From Candidatus Coatesiibacteriota bacterium (lineage in GTDB: Bacteria; Oederibacteriota; CAKKQC01): DNA of 11,410 bases. Made by a program: the position numbers and the translations under genes. The stretch is taken from positions 1 through 11,410 of the forward strand of contig JAHFSL010000035.1 of assembly GCA_023265785.1 (NCBI GenBank). The letters are read 5' to 3'. Under the pieces are notes generated by a model. That model did no database searches. It worked only from the letters and a program-made list of their open reading frames with translations, and had not been told where the DNA came from. Shown here piece after piece: positions 6,984-11,410 of this stretch; position 1 is the stretch's first letter; every line of letters starts with the position of its first letter.

Positions 6984-7379
6984 TTGGAATCACTCGGGCG
7001 GCACCTTCTCGTGGAGTTCTACGGCTGTGATATCAACCTGCTCAACCGGGCCAGTGTCGTCAAGGAATACATGGAGGGAGCCGCCCGCTCGGCGCGCGCC
7101 ACGATCGTGGACTCCTTCATCCACCAGTTCAGCCCGTACGGTGTCAGCGGCGTTGTGGTGATCGCTGAATCGCACCTGACCATCCATACGTGGCCCGAGT
7201 ACGGGTATGCCGCCGTGGACCTGTTCACGTGCGGCGAGGATGTGGACCCCTGGAAATGCTACGAGTACCTGAACGAGGCCCTCAAGGCCAAGCACTCCAC
7301 GACGATCGAGCTGAGGCGCGGCACGCTGAATACCCCGCACCTGCGCCACAAGCCCGAGCCGGTCAAGGTCGGGGTCTGA
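6984..7379 (+). CDS. speD: S-adenosylmethionine decarboxylase proenzyme (bacterial type 1B)
   Basis: Cytosolic pyruvoyl enzyme that makes decarboxylated S-adenosylmethionine, the aminopropyl donor for polyamine synthesis; 131 residues, very like Thermotoga maritima SpeD in length and sequence. The self-cleavage site is intact: ESHLTIHTWPEYGYAAVD, with S63 as the future pyruvoyl residue, H68 for processing and C83 for catalysis, at the same numbers as in T. maritima. The N-terminus MESLGRHLLVEFYGCD matches the family start, which confirms the TTG codon at 6984 together with the strong ribosome site before it. First gene of a polyamine operon; the aminopropyltransferase starts seven bases after its stop. 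Expression is probably controlled by the terminator-bearing leader. Confidence 0.97.
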   Translation: MESLGRHLLVEFYGCDINLLNRASVVKEYMEGAARSARATIVDSFIHQFSPYGVSGVVVIAESHLTIHTWPEYGYAAVDLFTCGEDVDPWKCYEYLNEALKAKHSTTIELRRGTLNTPHLRHKPEPVKVGV

Positions 7380-7386
7380 CCCGGCG

Positions 7387-8358
7387 TTGAAGAAAAAGCG
7401 TTCGGCCGGCCTGCCCGCGCTCGCGGGCGAGCCCTCCGTGGACATCAAGAACAGCCGGTGGTTCATCGAGTTCACCACGCCGCACGAGGCGCACATGCAC
7501 GCCATGAAGCGGTTCATCGTGAATGCCAAGAGCCCGTTCCAGCAGATCGAGATCGCCGACTCCTTCCAGTACGGTCGGTGCCTGATGCTGGACGGCAAGA
7601 TGCAGTCGGCCGAGAAGGACGAATTCATCTATCACGAGGCCCTGGTGCATCCCGCGCTGATCACCCACCCCGAGCCCAGGCGGGTCTGCATCATCGGCGG
7701 TGGCGAGGGGGCGACCCAGAAGCACTGCATCTGGCACAACACGGTGGAGAAGTGCTGGATGATTGACATTGATGGCATGGTCATGGACCTGTCGCGCAAG
7801 TACCTGCCCGAGTGGGGCGGCCCGGTCTGGCGCGACAAGCGGTGCATCATCAAGGCCGCCGATGGCCGCAAGTTCCTGAAGGAATCGAAAAAATCCTCGT
7901 TCGATGTGGTCATCATTGACCTCTCCGAGCCGGTCCCCGGCGGCCCCTCCTACATGCTCTTCACGAAGGAGTTCTACCGGATCGTCGCCGACCGGCTGAC
8001 CCCCGATGGAGTGATAGCTCTCCAGTGCGCCTCCACGCAGGCGCCGGATCTCACCATGCACGCCATGATCATCCGGACCCTCAAGACCGTGTTCCCGTAT
8101 GTCCGCCCGTTCTCCATCGAGGTGCCCGCCTTCGACCTGCCGTGGGGCATCGCCGTGGCGGGGAAGACCCTGGACCCGGTGGCCCTCTCGGCCCATGAGG
8201 TGGATCGGCGCATCGCCGACCGGGGGCTCAAGAACCTGCGCTATTACGACGGCATCACGCACCAGGGGATTTTCCAGGTTCCCAAGTACCTGCGCGACGC
8301 CTATGCCGCGCCCGGGGACATCATCACGGATGACTCGCCGCTCTTCACCGCGATCTAG
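7387..8358 (+). CDS. speE: Polyamine aminopropyltransferase, thermospermine synthase-like
   Basis: Rossmann-fold aminopropyltransferase that moves the aminopropyl group of decarboxylated SAM onto an amine; 323 residues. Seen in order: LMLDGKMQSAEKDEFIYHEALVHPAL-type core from 66 (split here as LDGKMQSAEKDEF and YHEALVHPAL), GGGEG (104-108), DID (127-129), ADG (158-160), catalytic D178 in DLSEPVPGGP, and LFTKEFY (191-197). Classical SpeE has GGGDGG and DSTDPVGPA; GGGEG, DID and DLxxPxxGGP are instead those of the ACL5/thermospermine synthase group, as is the C-terminal PFSIEVPAFDLPWG region. The acceptor could thus be agmatine, putrescine, spermidine or another amine. Start: TTG at 7387 follows speD closely but lacks a good ribosome site; GTG at 7438, 17 codons in, is the alternative, and conserved sequence begins only after it. 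Confidence 0.88.
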   Translation: MKKKRSAGLPALAGEPSVDIKNSRWFIEFTTPHEAHMHAMKRFIVNAKSPFQQIEIADSFQYGRCLMLDGKMQSAEKDEFIYHEALVHPALITHPEPRRVCIIGGGEGATQKHCIWHNTVEKCWMIDIDGMVMDLSRKYLPEWGGPVWRDKRCIIKAADGRKFLKESKKSSFDVVIIDLSEPVPGGPSYMLFTKEFYRIVADRLTPDGVIALQCASTQAPDLTMHAMIIRTLKTVFPYVRPFSIEVPAFDLPWGIAVAGKTLDPVALSAHEVDRRIADRGLKNLRYYDGITHQGIFQVPKYLRDAYAAPGDIITDDSPLFTAI

Positions 8359-8377
8359 CCGGCGCCGCGAAGCCGCC

Positions 8378-9934
8378 GTGCCCGCCGAACAGCGGCGGGC
8401 GCCCCTGTTTGAGGCCATCGCCGCGTATGCGCGGAGTGGCAAGGTTTCCTTCCATACCCCGGGCCACAAGCACGGGCGCGGCGTGTACGCTCCGTTTCGC
8501 CGGTTCCTCGGCCGGCGCGTCTTCATGGCGGACCTCACCCTGCTCGAGGAGGTGGACTCGCTCCACGAGCCCCGGTCGGTGATCCGTGAGGCCCAGCGAC
8601 TGGCCGCGGGCACGTTCGGATCCGACGAAACCTACTTCCTGGTCAACGGCACCTCGGTGGGCAACCAGACCATGGTGTGGGCGGCGGTGCGCGAGGGCCA
8701 GCGCATCGTCATCCCGCGCAATGTCCACCGGTCCGTGTTCGCCGGACTGATGCTGACCGGCGCCCGGCCGGTCTATGTCACGCCGCCCGTGCTCGAAGAC
8801 TGGGGCATCTACGGGAATATCAGCCCCGAGCAGGTGGTGGAAGCCCTGCGGGCGAACCCGGGGTGCGAGGCGGTCATGGTCAACAACCCGACTTATTACG
8901 GGCAGACCTCAGACCTGGCGAAGATCGTCGCGGTGGCCCACCGGGCGGGGGCCGAGTGCCTCGTGGACGAGGCGCACGGCCCGCACTTCGGGTTCCACGA
9001 GGCCCTGCCGCCCTCGGCCATGGCGTGCGGCGCGGACCTGGCGGCCCAGAGCACCCACAAGGTCCTCGGGGCGATGACGCAGGCGTCCATGCTGCACCTG
9101 GCTGGCGCCCGCGTGGACCGTGCCCGCCTGCGCATGGGCCTGCAGTTGCTCCAGTCCACCAGCCCCTCCTATGTCCTGCTGGCCTCGCTCGATGTGGCGC
9201 GCCTCCAGATGGCCGTCTCGGGCCGGCGCCTGCTGGACCGGGTCATCGGGATGTCCCGTGAAACGACCCGGGCGCTCAACCGCATCCCCGGCATCCGGTG
9301 CTTCGGGCCGGAGCACTGCGGCCGCCCCGGCGCGCACGCCTTCGACGAAACACGCATCATGCTTCATGTGGACTGGCCCGTTTCGGGCTTCGAGGTGGCG
9401 CACCGGCTTCGCGACGAGTGGAAGCTCCAGCCCGAGATGGCCGACTCCCAGAATGTCCTGTTCCTCGTCGGGCAGGGCAATACCTGGGGCCAGATGAAGC
9501 GCCTCGTGACGGCGGTCCGGCGGCTGGAGCGCGACTACCGCGGCCACATCGCGTCCCGGCCCTCCCTGCCCCTGCCGGCGCTGACCCCCGGGCGCGTGGT
9601 GTTGACTCCGCGGGAGGCGGTGCTGGCGAGCGCGCGGCGGGTCCCGCTGGCCGAGGCGACCGGCGAAGTCTCTGCGGAACTGTTGAGTCCCTATCCGCCG
9701 GGAGTGCCCCTCGTCGCGCCGGGCGAACTGATCACCAAGGAGGTCGCCACCTACCTGCAGGGGGTCCTCCGGGCGGGTGGCCGGATCAACGGCCAGGCCG
9801 ACATGACCGGCCGGACGGTGCGGATCGTCGAGGCGCCGACTTCGGGATCGGCCAAGGACGTCGATTTTGACAAGATGCTGGCCTTCGTGCTAAATCAGGA
9901 CGCTCCCGGCGAACCGGAGAAGCCCCGCCACTAG
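8378..9934 (+). CDS. speA: Arginine (or ornithine/lysine) decarboxylase, PLP fold type I
   Basis: Orn/Lys/Arg decarboxylase of the short type without N-terminal receiver-like wing domain, 518 residues, comparable to Bacillus subtilis SpeA. Seen: FHTPGHKHGRG (25-35), FLVNGTSVGNQ near 87-97, the PLP-contacting VDEAHGPHFGFH with D197 and H200, the Schiff-base lysine K228 in STHKVLGAMTQ, and the C-terminal PYPPGVPLVAPGE (438-449). It should supply agmatine (from arginine) or another diamine for the aminopropyltransferase encoded just upstream; the substrate cannot be fixed from sequence, and arginine is favoured from family knowledge. The GTG at 8378 is 19 bases after the speE stop; the frame is open further upstream but only as a shadow of speE. 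No agmatine ureohydrolase or deiminase is found in the window. Confidence 0.92.
   Translation: MPAEQRRAPLFEAIAAYARSGKVSFHTPGHKHGRGVYAPFRRFLGRRVFMADLTLLEEVDSLHEPRSVIREAQRLAAGTFGSDETYFLVNGTSVGNQTMVWAAVREGQRIVIPRNVHRSVFAGLMLTGARPVYVTPPVLEDWGIYGNISPEQVVEALRANPGCEAVMVNNPTYYGQTSDLAKIVAVAHRAGAECLVDEAHGPHFGFHEALPPSAMACGADLAAQSTHKVLGAMTQASMLHLAGARVDRARLRMGLQLLQSTSPSYVLLASLDVARLQMAVSGRRLLDRVIGMSRETTRALNRIPGIRCFGPEHCGRPGAHAFDETRIMLHVDWPVSGFEVAHRLRDEWKLQPEMADSQNVLFLVGQGNTWGQMKRLVTAVRRLERDYRGHIASRPSLPLPALTPGRVVLTPREAVLASARRVPLAEATGEVSAELLSPYPPGVPLVAPGELITKEVATYLQGVLRAGGRINGQADMTGRTVRIVEAPTSGSAKDVDFDKMLAFVLNQDAPGEPEKPRH
9867..9896 (+). promoter_or_regulatory. Internal promoter for the DksA-like gene
   Basis: TTGACA (9867-9872), 18-base spacer, TAAATC (9891-9896; CTAAAT at 9890-9895 with a 17-base spacer is equivalent). 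It lies within the last codons of the decarboxylase gene and about 85 bases before the ATG at 9980. Since it lies in coding sequence, part of the match could be chance. Confidence 0.45.
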
Positions 9935-9979
9935 CGCGCGGCCCTCCGAACGCGCCGGACGCGAGGGGGAACCGAATCA

Positions 9980-10336
9980 ATGAAGAAAGACCAGATCAAG
10001 AAATACCACCAGCTCCTCCTCAAGGCCAAGCACGACCTCACCTCCAATGTTTCCAAGGAGGAAGCCGAGGGGCGTGACGCGGTTTCCATTGAGGCCAAGG
10101 ATTTCGGCGACATGGCCACCGAGGCCTCGGGCCAGGAGATGTCCTTTGCGATCTCCGATGCCGGCCGGCGGTCGCTCAAGGAGATTGACGAGGCCCTGCT
10201 CCGGGTCCAGGAGAACACCTACGGGACCTGCATCCGGTGCCAGAAGCCCATTGATGAGGCCCGGCTCGACGCGGTGCCGCATGCGGCCATGTGCATCGCC
10301 TGCGCGGAGGCCGTCGAGCGCGAGGGCGTCCGCTAG
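9980..10336 (+). CDS. TraR/DksA family zinc-finger protein
   Basis: Small cytosolic protein of the DksA/TraR family, 118 residues (E. coli DksA has 151). Residues about 1-75 form a helical hairpin; at its tip sits DFGDMA (41-46), matching the DxxDxA tip that in DksA reaches into the RNA polymerase secondary channel. The C4 zinc finger is complete: C84, C87, C105, C108 in CIRC ... CIAC. DksA proteins adjust transcription initiation, often with ppGpp; whether this one binds ppGpp cannot be seen. Shorter relatives are also annotated as YteA-like or generic TraR-type proteins, so no symbol is given. The ATG at 9980 is preceded by GAGGGGGA (9963-9970). It follows the decarboxylase by 45 bases and could be transcribed both with the polyamine operon and from its own promoter. 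Confidence 0.9.
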   Translation: MKKDQIKKYHQLLLKAKHDLTSNVSKEEAEGRDAVSIEAKDFGDMATEASGQEMSFAISDAGRRSLKEIDEALLRVQENTYGTCIRCQKPIDEARLDAVPHAAMCIACAEAVEREGVR

Positions 10337-10350
10337 CCCGAAGCCGGGCT
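10335..10350 (+). other. Hairpin overlapping the stop codon of the DksA-like gene
   Basis: Six-base arms AGCCCG (10335-10340) and CGGGCT (10345-10350) around an AAGC loop. There is no T run behind it, so it may act as a weak terminator, protect the mRNA end, or mean nothing. The rest of the gap to 10422 shows no clear promoter. Confidence 0.3.
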
Positions 10351-10422
10351 GTTGCTTCGCAAGAGGCAATCTCGCGAGCGGCAAATTCTCCGCCCGGCCC
10401 GGCAGTCGGTCAAGGGAATCCC

Positions 10423-11082
10423 GTGGATGAACGCTTTGACCGCCACCCGTGGCATCTCACGATTCCCCGGCTCCGCCGGTACGCCCGGGAGAAGGCCTCC
10501 CGGCTGATCTGGGCCGGGTTCCGGCGGGGGCCGCTTCCCGGCGGTCGCCTGCCCGAGGATGTCGTGTCCACGGCGATTGAAAAGGTCCTCTCCGGGGCGC
10601 GGGCGTGGGATCCCGTACGGGAGCCCGATCTTGACACCTTCCTGGAATCGGTGGTGGACAGCGAACTGTCCCACTTGGTGGAATCCTGGGAGCACCGCCA
10701 TGTCCGGCCGGCGGCCGCGCTCCCCGTTCCGGATGACCGGCCCGACCATGATCCGCTGGCCGACATCCCGAGTCCCGCGGCGGGGCCGTTGGACACGGCG
10801 ATTTCGCGGGAGGAAAGAGCCCGGCGACATGAATTCTTTGACATGTTTCACGCCTCGCTGGCCGACGATGCCGTCCTTCAGCGGATCGTGGCCTGCATCC
10901 ACGATGACGTGGTGAAGCCCGGCGAAATTGCCACCCGGCTCGGCATACCCGTCACGGAGGTGTACAACCGGCGCAAGCAGTTACAGCGTAGATTGACGGC
11001 CTATTACGCGGAATGGAACGCAGCGCGGCCAGCGGAAGAGTCCAAGGGCCCGGGGAGGAAACGATGGCGGATGCCGGAATGA
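10423..11082 (+). CDS. Divergent sigma-70-like (ECF-type) transcription factor
   Basis: 219 residues. Residues about 18-92 resemble sigma region 2: a helical stretch followed by LPEDVVSTAIEKVLSGARAW and DTFLESVVDSELSHLVESW. Residues about 165-192 (GEIATRLGIPVTEVYNRRKQ) read as a region 4 helix-turn-helix that would bind the -35 element. Between them is an acidic, proline-containing linker. Such proteins replace the main sigma factor on RNA polymerase for small gene sets; no anti-sigma gene lies next to it in the window. The GTG at 10423 is preceded by AAGGGA (10412-10417) with a five-base spacer. An upstream extension of the frame overlaps the DksA-like gene and is rejected. The match is by pattern, so it could also be a DNA-binding protein derived from a sigma factor. 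Confidence 0.65.
   Translation: MDERFDRHPWHLTIPRLRRYAREKASRLIWAGFRRGPLPGGRLPEDVVSTAIEKVLSGARAWDPVREPDLDTFLESVVDSELSHLVESWEHRHVRPAAALPVPDDRPDHDPLADIPSPAAGPLDTAISREERARRHEFFDMFHASLADDAVLQRIVACIHDDVVKPGEIATRLGIPVTEVYNRRKQLQRRLTAYYAEWNAARPAEESKGPGRKRWRMPE
11052..11059 (+). promoter_or_regulatory. Ribosome binding site for the DUF151 gene
   Basis: GGGGAGGA lies four bases before the ATG at 11064, inside the sigma-like gene. It selects 11064 over the in-frame ATGs at 11079 and 11088. Confidence 0.7.
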
Positions 11083-11410
11083 CGGAAATGCGGGTGATCA
11101 AGGTGCGTCCAGGTGGCGACGAGGGCGGACCCGCCGTGATCCTGGCGAACGCGGATCGAACCTTGTTTATGCCAGTGTGGATTGACCATCCTGCCGAGGA
11201 AGGAATCGCCTTGAGTCTGGCGGGGGGGAAGGCGCCTGAGGATTCACCGCGTGCCCTGCTCTTCAAGGCGATGACTCATTTTGAGGCTTCCATCAGATCC
11301 ATCCTTCTCTGGAGCCATTTCGGGTTTAACCACTACTTCAAGCTGGTCCTGAATCAGGAGGATCACGAAGCGGAACTTGAGATCGGCGATGCCGACGCCC
11401 TTGCCTTTTC
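11064..11410 (+). CDS. DUF151 / bifunctional nuclease family protein, partial (C-terminus beyond window)
   Basis: 115 codons are visible, then the right edge cuts the gene. The pattern PAVILANADRTLFMPVWIDHPAEEGIALSL (split: PAVILANADRTLFMPVWI and EEGIALSLAG) and the final LEIGDADALAF match the DUF151 fold, where a strand pair ends in a conserved 'P.WI' and the later 'DA.A.A' segment. Proteins of this family have been linked to nuclease activity in plants and occur widely in bacteria, mostly with unknown roles. The ATG at 11064 has an excellent ribosome site and overlaps the sigma-like gene by 19 bases, so the two are probably co-expressed. Codon choice is visibly less GC-rich (TTT, CAT, AAT, TTG, AGA, ACT) than in the other genes of the window. 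Confidence 0.75.
   Translation, partial: MADAGMTEMRVIKVRPGGDEGGPAVILANADRTLFMPVWIDHPAEEGIALSLAGGKAPEDSPRALLFKAMTHFEASIRSILLWSHFGFNHYFKLVLNQEDHEAELEIGDADALAF

Noticed and set aside
7363..8613. Minus-strand open frame of 416 codons
   Set aside because: Antisense to speE and the decarboxylase, both strongly recognised; GC-rich shadow frame.
10351..10422. Second terminator or promoter between the DksA-like and sigma-like genes
   Set aside because: Only short imperfect pairings (for example around CTCGCGAG at 10371-10378) and no T run or paired -35/-10 boxes are visible.

Overview
This is a GC-rich bacterial stretch, gene-dense, with gaps mostly under 50 bases and unusually many GTG/TTG starts (only four or so of eleven genes start with ATG). 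The gene content (Thermotoga-type SpeD, DUF2723 glycosyltransferase with TPRs, an ABC exporter with an N-terminal zinc ribbon, a DksA-like protein, a divergent sigma factor and a DUF151 protein) fits a free-living, probably uncultured, diderm-like bacterium. I cannot assign a phylum from sequence reading alone, and there is no phage, IS, CRISPR, tRNA or rRNA.

Layout: (1) Positions 1-1106, minus strand: the N-terminal part of an ABC exporter that runs off the left edge. (2) 1107-1251: a compact divergent promoter region with two back-to-back TTGACG boxes that form a perfect 7-bp inverted repeat. (3) 1252-6832, plus strand, probably one operon: aquaporin (MIP family), AlaC-type alanine aminotransferase, an FtsE-like protein that has lost every ATPase motif, FtsX, and a DUF2723/GT117 membrane glycosyltransferase with C-terminal TPRs. 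(4) 6829-6983: a promoter, a structured leader and a strong intrinsic terminator directly in front of speD, which looks like an attenuator or riboswitch. (5) 6984-9934: polyamine operon speD - aminopropyltransferase - arginine/ornithine/lysine decarboxylase. (6) 9980-10336: a TraR/DksA-type zinc-finger protein, with its own likely promoter inside the end of the decarboxylase gene. (7) 10423-11410: a divergent sigma-70-like factor overlapping a DUF151 (bifunctional nuclease family) gene cut by the right edge.

How the genes work together: the decarboxylase makes agmatine (or another diamine), SpeD makes decarboxylated S-adenosylmethionine, and the aminopropyltransferase joins the two. The aminopropyltransferase resembles plant-type thermospermine synthases (ACL5) more than classical SpeE, so the end product is open. 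FtsE/FtsX normally form an ATP-driven complex at the division site that activates peptidoglycan hydrolases; here the ATPase looks dead and no hydrolase activator follows, which is the most unusual feature of the window. Four promoter candidates share the form TTGAC(A/G), 18-base spacer, TA-rich -10, which supports the transcription-unit boundaries given here.
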